Shown here: positions 24,760-33,100 of the stretch, piece by piece | How the letters are laid out: each line of letters starts with the position of its first letter | Position numbering within the stretch: position 1 is the first letter of the stretch | Assembly (NCBI GenBank): GCA_022448955.1 | Contig: JAKVCU010000076.1 | Location: 1 to 46,507 of the forward strand | From: Saprospiraceae bacterium | GTDB lineage: Bacteria; Bacteroidota; Bacteroidia; Chitinophagales; Saprospiraceae | Direction of reading: 5' to 3' | DNA length: 46,507 nucleotides | Notes under the pieces: generated by a model | What the model was told of the DNA's origin: nothing | The model's database searches: none | Seen by the model: only the letters and a program-made list of their open reading frames with translations | Position numbers and translations under genes: made by a program

Positions 24760-25188
24760 ATGATAAAGTTTTTTAATAAAGAAGAAGAGGAGCGTATTAT
24801 TCAAGCAATTCAAAGTGCTGAGCTGAACACTTCTGGAGAAATTCGAGTGCATATCGAAGCAGATGCAGAAGGGGATATTCTTGATTTAGCAGCCAAAACT
24901 TTTCATCGCTTAGGTATGCATGAGACCAAGGCTCGCAATGGCGTCATGATCTTTTTAGCTCCAGAGCGCAAAGAATTTGCAATCATCGGCGATCAAGGTA
25001 TCAATGAGGTGGTGAGTGAAAATTTCTGGGATACCGAAAGAGACCTCATGCAAGCTCAATTTCGAACGGGACAATTCTGCGAAGGAATTTGCTTAGCCAT
25101 ACAGCAAGTAGGTGCAAAGCTCAAGCATTTCTTCCCTTACCAATCGGATGATGAAAACGAATTGCCAGACGATATTTCTTACAATTAA
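24760..25188 (+). CDS. TPM-domain protein, short form
   Basis: 142 residues matching the TPM (TLP18.3/Psb32/MOLO-1) fold: the start EEEERIIQAIQSAELNTSGEIRVHIE, then LAAKTFHRLGMHETKARNGVMIFLAPERKEFAIIGDQGI. It has no signal peptide or membrane segment, unlike the next gene, so it is probably cytoplasmic or peripherally membrane-associated. Its C-terminus is acidic. It is the middle gene of the lemA-TPM-TPM cluster, a common trio in this phylum with an unclear role. Confidence 0.88.
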   Translation: MIKFFNKEEEERIIQAIQSAELNTSGEIRVHIEADAEGDILDLAAKTFHRLGMHETKARNGVMIFLAPERKEFAIIGDQGINEVVSENFWDTERDLMQAQFRTGQFCEGICLAIQQVGAKLKHFFPYQSDDENELPDDISYN

Positions 25189-25336
25189 TCGTTGCTAAGA
25201 TCCTATTGATCGGTATTTCTTGAATAAGAAATGCACTACACCCAACTTACCTGTACAAACTAATTTTTACTAGATATGAGGTAAATTCAAGTTTGAACCT
25301 CATAGCAAGAAAACCACAAGTACAATAAATTATAAC

Positions 25337-26185
25337 ATGCGCTATATATTTCTAGCAATTATTTTTTCTTTTTCTTTTACTCAAGTATCTGCTCAGCAAC
25401 CTATTCCTAAAAGTAAAGTAGAAGGCCCTGTCAACGATTTTGCAGACTTGTTATCTCGCTCTCAGCAAGATGCCCTGGCTCGTAAATTGGTCACTTATGC
25501 AGATGAAACTTCCACACAATTGGTGCTGATTACAGAAACAACATTAGCGGGAGAAGACGACTTTACTCGTGCAATGGCCATTTTTGACGATTGGAAAATC
25601 GGTCAGGCAGGAAAAGATAATGGCGTATTACTTTATGTAGCAAAGAATGAACGTAAGGTACGTTTCGTTACCGGCTATGGTGCAGAAGGCTTTCTGCCTG
25701 ATGCAATGGCCAAACGCCTCGTAGAAAATATCATCGTACCAAACTTCAAAAAAGGCGATTTTTACACAGGGATTGATCGTGCTTTTGACGCTGTAAGAGA
25801 CCTTGCAAAAGGAGAATATACTAATGATAATCCTAGAAGTCAGGCTAAGCGAGATGCTAAAGGATTCCCCGTCTTTATATTGGTCATTATTCTAATTGTT
25901 GTCATTGTTGTTATTGCAAGAAATAGTGGTGGTGGTGACGATGACGATGACGGCGGATATTATCGGGGAGGTCGTTATGATATGGATCGCAGAAGACGTA
26001 ATAGAAGGAGAGGTCGTCGCAATAGAAGTGGCGGCGGTGGTGGATGGATATTCTTCCCAGGTGGTGGTTTCTCCGGCGGCGGCAGCGGTGGCGGTGGTGG
26101 CGGCTTCGGCGGATTTGATGGCGGATTCTCTGGTGGTTTCGGCGGCGGATTCTCTGGCGGCGGAGGTGCTGGTGGAAGCTGGTAG
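25337..26185 (+). CDS. TPM-domain membrane protein with Gly-rich tail (YgcG type)
   Basis: 282 residues: a signal peptide (1-19, VSAQQ), a TPM domain (about 25-165: VNDFADLLSRSQQDALARKL, GKDNGVLLYVAKNERKVRFVTGYG), a membrane segment (about 176-194) and a tail. The tail has an acidic patch (GGDDDDDGG), an arginine-rich patch (about 213-230) and a long Gly/Ser/Phe-rich end (GGGFSGGGSGGGGGGF type). The layout is that of the YgcG family. The N-terminal domain should be periplasmic and the tail cytoplasmic. It is the last gene of the lemA cluster, followed by a terminator. Confidence 0.9.
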   Translation: MRYIFLAIIFSFSFTQVSAQQPIPKSKVEGPVNDFADLLSRSQQDALARKLVTYADETSTQLVLITETTLAGEDDFTRAMAIFDDWKIGQAGKDNGVLLYVAKNERKVRFVTGYGAEGFLPDAMAKRLVENIIVPNFKKGDFYTGIDRAFDAVRDLAKGEYTNDNPRSQAKRDAKGFPVFILVIILIVVIVVIARNSGGGDDDDDGGYYRGGRYDMDRRRRNRRRGRRNRSGGGGGWIFFPGGGFSGGGSGGGGGGFGGFDGGFSGGFGGGFSGGGGAGGSW

Positions 26186-26189
26186 TTGA

Positions 26190-26230
26190 TTAGCCGTTAC
26201 GCGAAATATTGAATTTTGCATAACGGCTAA
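26190..26230. terminator. Bidirectional terminator after the lemA operon
   Basis: TTAGCCGTTA (26190-26199) and TAACGGCTAA (26221-26230) form a perfect 10-bp stem, with GCGAAAT/ATTTTGC pairing inside. It lies between converging genes. Confidence 0.75.
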
Positions 26231-26250
26231 TAAAAATCATCTTTGAGGCG

Positions 26251-27477
26251 CTAGTTTTTTACTCCCACATAAAAATCGACTTCGGCATTTGAAGGATTTT
26301 GTGCTTTCTCACCAAAAACCTCAAAATCTGCTTCAAAATTTCTATCCATATCAAGTGTAAATATTCTTGACCATTCTTTTAGAATTAGGCCTTGCATCAG
26401 ATCTCCTTTTACGGATGTTTTAATGTAATCTCCACCTTCAAATGATTTTCCAATCATATGCTGTGGGATATTATCTAGAGTAGATACTTTACAACCAAGG
26501 ATAGCTGTATAAGGCTTGGTATGATCATCTTCATAATCAGTGTATAAAGAATAGATCGTGGGGTCTATTTTATTAGGGATTTGTTCCACTGTGTTTTCCG
26601 CTAGGAATGTATTCCATAATCCAGCGATTTCCTTTTCTGCTTGCCCATTTTCATTCGTTGTTCTGATAGCGATACCAATTAGGTTGAAAGGTTTAACTTT
26701 TACTCTTTGCATGACTTTATTTTTTTGATTTAATGCAAAGGTATTTGGGGCTTGTGACAGCTGTATGTCAGGGGTGTTTTCCCACTGCTTTCGACAATTT
26801 TCTAAATACTGTTCCAATGTTATACCATGAGGTGTAAATTGCTCATTAGTGACTCTCAAACTTTGAATACGATCTAATCTAAATGCTCTATAGTCTGCTC
26901 TCTTTCGACAAAAAGCGATCAATATCCAATTGTCTTTAGTGGTATATAGAGCGAAAGGTTCTACCTTTCTTTGGCTAGCATACTTTTCTACGGATAAGTA
27001 ATCAATTTCAATGACTTGAAAATGGGTGATATTAGACTGAAGTTGAATTAGGTATCGACTTGTTTTTTCTTCTTTGGGGTTATTTCTGATTTGAAGTCGG
27101 CTGGTAAGAAATTCTGTATTGGTTTTTTGATTATGCTTTAATATAGATTTGATTTTTGTAATGGCGCGTTCATAACTTTCGGCCAAGGATTGGTCTTTAT
27201 TTTTAAGTATTAGTTGTTCAGCTATGATGAGTGCTATGGCCTCATCTTCTGTAAACATAACAGGGGGTAATTTATAGCCTTCCATGATGGAGTAGCCTCT
27301 CCCTTCTTCTGTAATTATGGGGATACCAGATTGTTCAAGCGTTCGAATATCTCGATAAATGGTTCTAATACTAACTTGGTGTCTTTCAGCTAATTGTTTG
27401 GCAGTGATAATCTTTCTGGATTGCAGTTGGGTTAAAATTGCAGATAATCGAGTCAGTCTTGGTTTGTTTTCTGCCAT
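26251..27477 (-). CDS. HTH-WYL transcriptional regulator fused to a GyrI-like effector domain
   Basis: A 408-residue regulator. Residues about 7-63 are an HTH_11 domain (LTRLSAILTQLQSRKIITAKQLAERHQVSIRTIYRDIRTLE). Residues about 145-225 are a WYL domain (VIEIDYLS...RKVEPFALYTTKDNWILIAFCRKRADYRAFRLDRI). Residues about 255-408 are a GyrI/AraC-effector-binding-like domain (VKPFNLIGIAIRTTNENGQAEKEIAGLW...DYEDDHTKPYTAILG...FEVFGEKAQNPSNAEVDFYV). WYL and GyrI-like domains both bind small ligands, so this protein may integrate two signals. Its target is unknown: no gene is divergently transcribed close by. Confidence 0.9.
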   Translation of the reverse strand: MAENKPRLTRLSAILTQLQSRKIITAKQLAERHQVSIRTIYRDIRTLEQSGIPIITEEGRGYSIMEGYKLPPVMFTEDEAIALIIAEQLILKNKDQSLAESYERAITKIKSILKHNQKTNTEFLTSRLQIRNNPKEEKTSRYLIQLQSNITHFQVIEIDYLSVEKYASQRKVEPFALYTTKDNWILIAFCRKRADYRAFRLDRIQSLRVTNEQFTPHGITLEQYLENCRKQWENTPDIQLSQAPNTFALNQKNKVMQRVKVKPFNLIGIAIRTTNENGQAEKEIAGLWNTFLAENTVEQIPNKIDPTIYSLYTDYEDDHTKPYTAILGCKVSTLDNIPQHMIGKSFEGGDYIKTSVKGDLMQGLILKEWSRIFTLDMDRNFEADFEVFGEKAQNPSNAEVDFYVGVKN

Positions 27478-27520
27478 CTTCTAGCTTTTTACTAAATTTT
27501 GAATGATGATATTTAATACA

Positions 27521-27675
27521 CTCCAATAGGTTTATTGGAGTTTTGAATTAGCTGATTTTTGCTCAGCTTAAGGCGCGGCGGAGCCTAATAGCCATAGCTG
27601 TTAAGGCGAATATACAACGCAGACCTGAGTAAAAAGATGCCTTCAAAATACTTAGTAATTTAGATTACAGTGTAT
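27521..27675 (+). repeat. Hairpin and dispersed repeat module A, copy 2
   Basis: The perfect hairpin CTCCAATA-GGTT-TATTGGAG (27521-27540) leads into the second copy of module A (about 27532-27675). Copy 2 aligns with 7468-7592 and carries an extra block of about 11 bp near 27640. It is non-coding. Confidence 0.7.
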
Positions 27676-27780
27676 TTAAAGATAAGAAGTCCTTCCCAAG
27701 TAGGAATACACATCTTAACCAAGAACCAATACTTTGTCAAGGAGGTTAATTGTTAAAGGTAAATTTATTGGTAGAAGTAC

Positions 27781-27907
27781 CATTAAGTAGTTTGCCCGAA
27801 AGCGCACCTGACAGTAGGCTGGAATTAGTACGACAAGACTTCTAATGTCAGACCAAAAGTCGTATCTAACTTTTTTATCGTTAGTTTCTTACAATTTTTG
27901 TGCTGAC
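27781..27907 (-). repeat. Dispersed repeat modules B and C, copy 2 (B inverted)
   Basis: 27781-27822 is the reverse complement of module B (TTTCGGGCAAACTACTTAATG on the minus strand against TTTCGGATAAACTACTTAAG in copy 1). 27847-27870 and 27884-27907 form the degraded module C hairpin (GTCAG...CTAAC with GTTTC...CTGAC). So the modules occur in a different relative orientation than at 7.7 kb. Confidence 0.65.
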
Positions 27908-27973
27908 AATTTTAATGAACAAGAAATTTATCAGCACTGAACTGCTACATCAATAAATTTTAGCAAATTCCGA

Positions 27974-29059
27974 CTATTCATATTCCAAAACGACCATTCC
28001 ATTGACCATTCGAGGTTCAAACCACGTTGACTTTGGGGGCAGTATTTCTCCTGCATCAGCGATTCTTAGTAACTCTTCCATCTGAACCGCAGCTAAGCAG
28101 AATGCAGCACTATTCTCTGACTTGTTTACCTTTTTTTCAATAGCTGCGATATCCTTTGTGCCATCTATATAGCTAATACGAGGGTCTTTCCTGACATTTT
28201 CGATTTGGAGAATATCTTTTAGAATAATTTTATTGAGCAGTTCAGCATCAAGCCAAATTTTAGAGGAGGATTTTGGTAATATTTCTTTTTTCCAAGTTAA
28301 ATGAAACCATTGCTTTCTGTAATAGAGACTAAGCTCAAATTTTTTCTTAGGTTTTTCACCTTTCGGCAAAATGCTCATATTAAAGTAATGGCTTAGTATA
28401 TCTATAAAGTTAAGATCTAAAGGAATTTTTAGGATTCTGTTGTAATCTAAGATATCCATATCGCTTGTTGGAAATAATGCACAAAGAAAACAGTTGTAAT
28501 GATGATGATTGAATTTTTGGAATGCAATTGAAGTAGTAGCGATGCGATGATGGCCATCAGCGATATATACCTTTTCCATCTTTTGAAAGAGCTGCTGAAT
28601 GGTATTTATAGATATAGTATCCTTGATCGCCCAGATATGATGAGTTTTTTGTTTAGATTGAAGATCAAAAGTGTGAGTAGGGGGATGCTTTCTAATATAA
28701 GTGTGAATCCAAGTTTGTATGGAAGACTGAGAGGGATAGGTAAGGGTGACAGGTTTGACGGCTGCTTTTCTATGGAGTAAAAGCTGAAGTTGTCGATCTT
28801 CCTTTTCAGAAATTGTATTTTCATGCTTTTTAATATATCCGTCTGAATAACCTTCTACATCTAAACATCCTATGATGCCAGTATATTTTCTTTCGTCTTG
28901 ACAAATCTGATAGATAAAGAACGCTTGGTCAATAGGGTCATGAAAGTACCCCTTTTGATTAAATGTGATGTAGTCCTCCTTTACCTTGTTGAAGAATTCT
29001 TCAACAGAATCAATCTTATTAATATTTGGAAAAACAGCCTTGAAGGGTTTTATAATCAT
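27974..29059 (-). CDS. DUF1015 family protein
   Basis: 361 residues matching DUF1015: the start IKPFKAVFPN, the central YIADGHHRIATTSIAF (about 169-184), FLCALFPTSDMDILDYNRIL, and the C-terminal GEILPPKSTWFEPRMVNGMVVLE. The family is broadly conserved, sometimes linked to serine metabolism genes, and has no established biochemical role. No signal peptide, so cytoplasmic. It is shorter than the usual approximately 400 residues, with a slightly divergent middle. It stands alone here, downstream of the dispersed repeats. Confidence 0.88.
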   Translation of the reverse strand: MIIKPFKAVFPNINKIDSVEEFFNKVKEDYITFNQKGYFHDPIDQAFFIYQICQDERKYTGIIGCLDVEGYSDGYIKKHENTISEKEDRQLQLLLHRKAAVKPVTLTYPSQSSIQTWIHTYIRKHPPTHTFDLQSKQKTHHIWAIKDTISINTIQQLFQKMEKVYIADGHHRIATTSIAFQKFNHHHYNCFLCALFPTSDMDILDYNRILKIPLDLNFIDILSHYFNMSILPKGEKPKKKFELSLYYRKQWFHLTWKKEILPKSSSKIWLDAELLNKIILKDILQIENVRKDPRISYIDGTKDIAAIEKKVNKSENSAAFCLAAVQMEELLRIADAGEILPPKSTWFEPRMVNGMVVLEYE

Positions 29060-29308
29060 TAGTTGTGTTTGGTCAGGCTTACTACTTTTGTCTGAGCATT
29101 AAGGCATAAAAATTAGCTTTTTCATTTAGACTACCAATAATTCTTGAGGTCCTAGTGGAGCTAAGTTGTAGAATATGAAATAGTTATCCCTTCATACAAG
29201 TTAGTTCTTAGAGGTACGAACCTCTGCTGAAGTCGAAAAGCTAATTTTTTGCTGAATATTGAGGCGGAAAATTAAGAAAAAAGGGTAAGAAAAAGATAGT
29301 GCAACTAT
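29060..29308. other. Spacer with nothing recognised
   Basis: AT-rich sequence between the DUF1015 start and the small RNA terminator. No gene or strong structure was seen. Confidence 0.5.
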
Positions 29309-29450
29309 AAAAAAGAAAAGTGCAGTACTAGACTACACTTTTCAGAAAAACTAAACCCCAGTTATAAATCTTACAGTATCAAGCAATGTTTTAGAAACAT
29401 TCAAACATTAAAATAATGCTTGTTCGACTTGACCACGATAACTGGGCCTT
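29309..29450 (-). ncRNA. Candidate small RNA with 6S-like fold and intrinsic terminator
   Basis: On the minus strand, CCCAGTTAT (29446-29438) pairs with ATAACTGGG (29365-29357) as a closing stem. Inside, two unpaired strands of about 15 and 14 nt form a bubble. An inner stem CAAGCATTATTTTA (29422-29409) pairs with TAAAACATTGCTTG (29393-29380) at 12 of 14 positions around a 15-nt loop. The 3' side then has a terminator: GAAAAGTG/CACTTTTC (29343-29336 with 29322-29315) followed by six T. Closing stem, central bubble and apical stem are the 6S RNA layout, and a short 6S class (6S-Flavo) is known from Bacteroidota; the assignment is inference. No clear promoter was found. Confidence 0.5.
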
Positions 29451-29792
29451 AATTTCATCGATTACAAAAAATTAGTAAAAATTAAATTAGTATTTCTACC
29501 ACTTCTTCATAAAAGACATCTCAATAACGGTATTTTTTTTATGCTTATTATATGTTTTTAAATATTTTTTAAGAAAAAGTTAAGCTTTTCTTAATTGATG
29601 TTTAGTTTTAATTTTTATACAACTGATTATCAATTTTTTGTATTTGAGCCTGTTTGCTGCAAAAAAAATGAAAATTTTAGCTCTTCTCACTTTAAACCTT
29701 TATCCGATTCAGTGATCCAATATGTAGTTTGAATCCGTATATATGAGTGTTCACTTAGTTTAGTTTTTATAAATGAGTGAAATCATCGAGAT
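29451..29792. other. AT-rich spacer
   Basis: Contains AT-rich runs but no convincing gene or promoter. It would hold the promoter of the minus-strand small RNA if that is real. Confidence 0.45.
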
Positions 29793-29816
29793 TTGAGTCA
29801 TCAAAACAACCCTCTA

Positions 29817-30107
29817 ATGCAAACACTGGACTTGGCAATCGAGCTTTCAAATATGGCACTTCAAGATACTCCCCACTTTAAGTCTCCTTCAGAATTGATT
29901 CAGACAGCGAAGGATCGACTGCATAGTCAGATGGAATCACTTGGTCGTTATATTAATTGTGCGCAAGGCCATTCTAGAGAAATGAATGATATCCAAATGA
30001 AGGAATATCAATTAACATATGAGAAGCAAACACTAAATTTCCAGTTAATCTATTTTCAGCCAAGAGATCGTTGGCAAATTCAAAATTTTCAAATTTTGAG
30101 CGTCTAG
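29817..30107 (+). CDS. Small protein of unknown function
   Basis: 96 residues from ATG 29817 (MQTLDLAIELSNMALQD...). An upstream TTG at 29793 would give 104. The sequence looks helical at the N-terminus (TLDLAIELSNMALQ, ELIQTAKDRLHSQMESLGRY) and beta-like at the end (QTLNFQLIYFQPRDRWQIQNFQIL). No signal peptide, no family recognised. It precedes the DUF3536 gene by about 190 bp on the same strand. Confidence 0.5.
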   Translation: MQTLDLAIELSNMALQDTPHFKSPSELIQTAKDRLHSQMESLGRYINCAQGHSREMNDIQMKEYQLTYEKQTLNFQLIYFQPRDRWQIQNFQILSV

Positions 30108-30295
30108 CATCTACTGGATGTGATCGCTTTACAGCAAAAAATACCCATCTAGAATATTCCTTACGTCCCTTTCATACCATCAAATTTTAGGGCCTTTCGT
30201 ATTGCAAAAATTTGAGCAAATTTCCATTTGTCCACTTACTTATTGTAAAACTTACAATAATTACCTTAATATTGCTTTACTTTGTATCAAATAAG

Positions 30296-32716
30296 ATGGG
30301 AAGACTAATGAGTAATAGTAATAAATACGTCTGTATTCACGGACATTTTTACCAGCCTCCAAGGGAGAATGCATGGCTTGAAGTCGTAGAATTGCAAGAT
30401 TCTGCAGCACCATTTCACGATTGGAATGAACGCATCAATTTTGAATGTTATGCACCTAATACAGTTGCACGTATTTTAGATAGTGACGAGTGTATCATCC
30501 GGATACAAAATAACTACTCGAAGATTAGCTTTAACTTTGGGCCCACCCTACTTTCTTGGATGGAAGCAGCGGATCCTAAGACTTATCAGGCAATAATAGA
30601 TGCAGATAAAGAAAGCCAAAAACTTTTTAATGGGCATGGTTCTGCATTAGCACAAGTACACGCTCATCTCATTTTACCACTGGCCAATAGGAGAGATAAG
30701 GAAACGCAAGTGAAATGGGGTATTCGTGATTTTGAATATCGATTTGGGCGAAAGCCTGAAGGAATGTGGCTATCAGAAACGGCAGTAGATACAGAAACCC
30801 TTGAAGTACTCGCAGAACAAGATATAAAGTATACGATTCTGGCACCAAGACAGGCAAAAGCGGTAAGAAAGATTGGGGAGGATCATTGGTATAGCGTTAA
30901 TAGTGAAACGATAGATACCCGTAGACCTTACTGGTGTAAGCTTCCTTCTGGAAAATCAATTGCTTTGTTCTTCTATCATGGTGGCATCTCCCAAGGCGTG
31001 GCTTTTGACGGGCTATTAAATAATGGGCAGCATTTTGCTGAGCGGTTTTTAAATAGCTTTGACCAAAATGATGAACCACAGCTAGTACATATTGCAACGG
31101 ATGGCGAAAGTTATGGCCACCATCACAAGCATGGCGAAATGGCTTTAGCATCGTGCTTAAATCACATCGACAATAGCAATCGTGCCCAATTAATTAATTA
31201 TGGGGCTTACTTGGCACTATTTCCACCCAAATATGAAGTAAAGATTCATGACAACAGCTCATGGAGCTGTGTGCATGGAGTAGAACGGTGGCGTTCTAAT
31301 TGTGGCTGTAATTCTGGTGGAAGACCAGACTGGAATCAAGAGTGGCGACGACCATTGCGAGATATACTTAATTGGTTGCGAGATGAACTTATTCCAATAT
31401 ATGAGCACAAGGCCGCAGAATATTTGGAGGATGCTTGGCACGCGAGAAATGATTATATCTCTGTTTTACTCAATCGGACAGAGGAAAATATTCAGACCTT
31501 TTTAGACAAACACGCAAAGCGAAATTTGACAAAAGCCGAAAAAATTGACCTGATCCGTGCGTTGGAGATGCAGCGCCAATCTATGCTGATGTTTACTTCC
31601 TGTGGATGGTTCTTTGATGAAGTATCGGGCATTGAAACTAATCAGATTTTGCAATATGCCAATCGGGCAATCTATTATGCCAACCAGATACACAGCCTTG
31701 ATCTGCATTCTACTTTCTTAAAAAAGTTAGAAAAAATACCTTCAAATGTTTTTGAAGATGGCGCTTCTAGTTATAAAAAGAATGTAGTACCAGCTAGAGT
31801 CGATTTGACCCGTGTAGGTATGCATTATGCCGCATCCTCTCTTTTTGAGGCATATCCTGAACGCTTAGAGTTTTTTAATTACATTGCTACCAGTGAGGTG
31901 TTTTATAGACTAGAAGCTGGTAAACAGCGCTTAGCCCTTGGCCGAACAAGCGTTAAGTCGAAAATTACACAGTCAGAAAAACATTTCAGCTTTGCAGTAT
32001 TGTATCTAGGACAGCAAAATATCTTTGGTAATATTTCTTTGGAGTTAAGCAGAGAACGATTCGATTACATGGCTGATAAAATGCTAACATCCTTTAAATC
32101 AACTAATGTCGGTGATGTAATTGGCTTGATGCAATCCTATTTTGGTAATGAAAAGTATACCATCTGGCATCTGTTTAGAGATGAAAAACGTAAAATTCTT
32201 AAACAAATTACAGATACCAGTCTGAAAAAAGTAGAATCCAACCTGAGAGAAATTTATATCGATAATTATCAGTTAATGGCAGGAATGATCCAAAGTGATA
32301 TTCCTGTACCCCCAGCCTATCATTCTGCAGTAGAGTTTATCATTAATCATGATTTGAATCAGCATTTTGGAAACGGTCATCCACTTGATACCAGAGAGTT
32401 GAAACGACTAGCCAATGAATTCAGAAAATGGCATTTAAAAATTACAGATAGATCATCGCTCGATTATGTCATCAGCGAACGAATTTTTCGCGAGCTGAAA
32501 GGTTTTAATAAGGATGGTGCGGCAGCTAAACGCCTACAGCAGATTTTGGAGGTTATTCAAATTTTAGAAGAACTACCAATTGAAGTGAATTATTGGAAAA
32601 GCCAAAATATCTTCTTCCTGATTCTGCAATCATTCGAAGGACAAAAAATCAGAGCCGAGCTAAAAAATATTCTTCTCCAGCTTGGTGAAAAGCTAAAAGT
32701 AAAAGTCTTATTGTAG
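30296..32716 (+). CDS. GH57-like / DUF3536 glycoside hydrolase
   Basis: A protein of about 806 residues from ATG 30296 (Met 30308 also possible). A longer frame from a TTG at 30212 adds a hydrophobic stretch that I judge spurious. The N-terminal half is a GH57-type barrel: YVCIHGHFYQPPRENAW, GHGSALAQVHAHLILPL, the nucleophile region GMWLSETAVD and the acid/base region ATDGESYGHHHKHGE. The C-terminal half is the helical DUF3536 part. GH57 enzymes act on alpha-glucans (amylase, branching enzyme), so a role in glycogen or maltodextrin handling is plausible. It has no signal peptide with this start, suggesting a cytoplasmic enzyme. No other glycan genes are adjacent. Confidence 0.88.
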   Translation: MGRLMSNSNKYVCIHGHFYQPPRENAWLEVVELQDSAAPFHDWNERINFECYAPNTVARILDSDECIIRIQNNYSKISFNFGPTLLSWMEAADPKTYQAIIDADKESQKLFNGHGSALAQVHAHLILPLANRRDKETQVKWGIRDFEYRFGRKPEGMWLSETAVDTETLEVLAEQDIKYTILAPRQAKAVRKIGEDHWYSVNSETIDTRRPYWCKLPSGKSIALFFYHGGISQGVAFDGLLNNGQHFAERFLNSFDQNDEPQLVHIATDGESYGHHHKHGEMALASCLNHIDNSNRAQLINYGAYLALFPPKYEVKIHDNSSWSCVHGVERWRSNCGCNSGGRPDWNQEWRRPLRDILNWLRDELIPIYEHKAAEYLEDAWHARNDYISVLLNRTEENIQTFLDKHAKRNLTKAEKIDLIRALEMQRQSMLMFTSCGWFFDEVSGIETNQILQYANRAIYYANQIHSLDLHSTFLKKLEKIPSNVFEDGASSYKKNVVPARVDLTRVGMHYAASSLFEAYPERLEFFNYIATSEVFYRLEAGKQRLALGRTSVKSKITQSEKHFSFAVLYLGQQNIFGNISLELSRERFDYMADKMLTSFKSTNVGDVIGLMQSYFGNEKYTIWHLFRDEKRKILKQITDTSLKKVESNLREIYIDNYQLMAGMIQSDIPVPPAYHSAVEFIINHDLNQHFGNGHPLDTRELKRLANEFRKWHLKITDRSSLDYVISERIFRELKGFNKDGAAAKRLQQILEVIQILEELPIEVNYWKSQNIFFLILQSFEGQKIRAELKNILLQLGEKLKVKVLL

Positions 32717-32880
32717 CCCTTTTGGATAGGTCTTTCCTAAAAATCTTCTTTCGAAGAGGTAGAGAAAGGATTAACTTATTTCGTAATTCCTTTTATTGCT
32801 TGGGCTATATGCCTAGACATAATTGCTTATACAATAAAATTCAGCCATAGGCAGGCAGGGTATCGGGCAAACTACTTATG
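32717..32880 (+). repeat. Spacer carrying dispersed repeat modules C (part) and B, copy 3
   Basis: AATTGCTTATACAATAAAAT (32821-32840), continuing TCAGCC, matches one arm of the module C hairpin in reverse orientation. GGCAGGCAGGG through AAACTACTTATG (32850-32880) is a third copy of module B, direct. The rest of the spacer shows nothing else. Confidence 0.6.
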
Positions 32881-32909
32881 TGAACCTACTTGAATAAATC
32901 GTAGGATGA

Positions 32910-33015
32910 TACCTATAATTAGGTAAATAGTTAGCCATATTTAGGTATAAACACCTGCTATTTCATGTCTGATATACCTAACAATGAGTATTCAGAGGTA
33001 CTAGCTATTAGGTAT
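32910..33015 (+). promoter_or_regulatory. Cluster of TTAGGTA boxes upstream of the heme operon
   Basis: TACCTATAATTAGGTA, a perfect 6-bp dyad (32910-32925); TTAGGTAT (32941-32948); ATACCTAA, the inverted box (32974-32981); and TTAGGTAT (33008-33015). Four occurrences in about 105 bp suggest a multi-site regulator binding region. No regulator is identified. Confidence 0.55.
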
Positions 33016-33038
33016 TTATTTGGAATTAGTCTAAATAA
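33016..33038 (+). promoter_or_regulatory. Iron-regulator-like palindrome
   Basis: TTATTTGGA, five bases, TCTAAATAA: arms match at 8 of 9 positions. AT-rich dyads of this shape resemble Fur-type boxes of iron-uptake genes. It abuts the -33 element of the heme operon promoter, a position fit for iron-dependent control. Confidence 0.55.
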
Positions 33039-33040
33039 CT

Positions 33041-33071
33041 TTTGTTTTCTCTTTTTTGACACATAGATTTG
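33041..33071 (+). promoter_or_regulatory. Promoter of the heme-uptake operon
   Basis: TTTG (33041-33044), a 19-bp spacer and a perfect TAnnTTTG element (TAGATTTG, 33064-33071). The start of transcription near 33078 agrees with translation from ATG 33101. Confidence 0.75.
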
Positions 33072-33100
33072 CGGAAAGAAAAACAAAAATTTTTAGACGA

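Noticed and set aside
25892-26221. Long open frames on both strands across the Gly-rich tail of the second TPM protein
   Set aside because: They result from low-complexity GGC/GGT codons; the composition (Thr/Ala or Val/Ala runs) is not protein-like.
30212-30295. A TTG start giving the DUF3536 protein a membrane anchor
   Set aside because: The family begins at the YVCIHGHFYQPP region; the upstream residues look like translated AT-rich leader.
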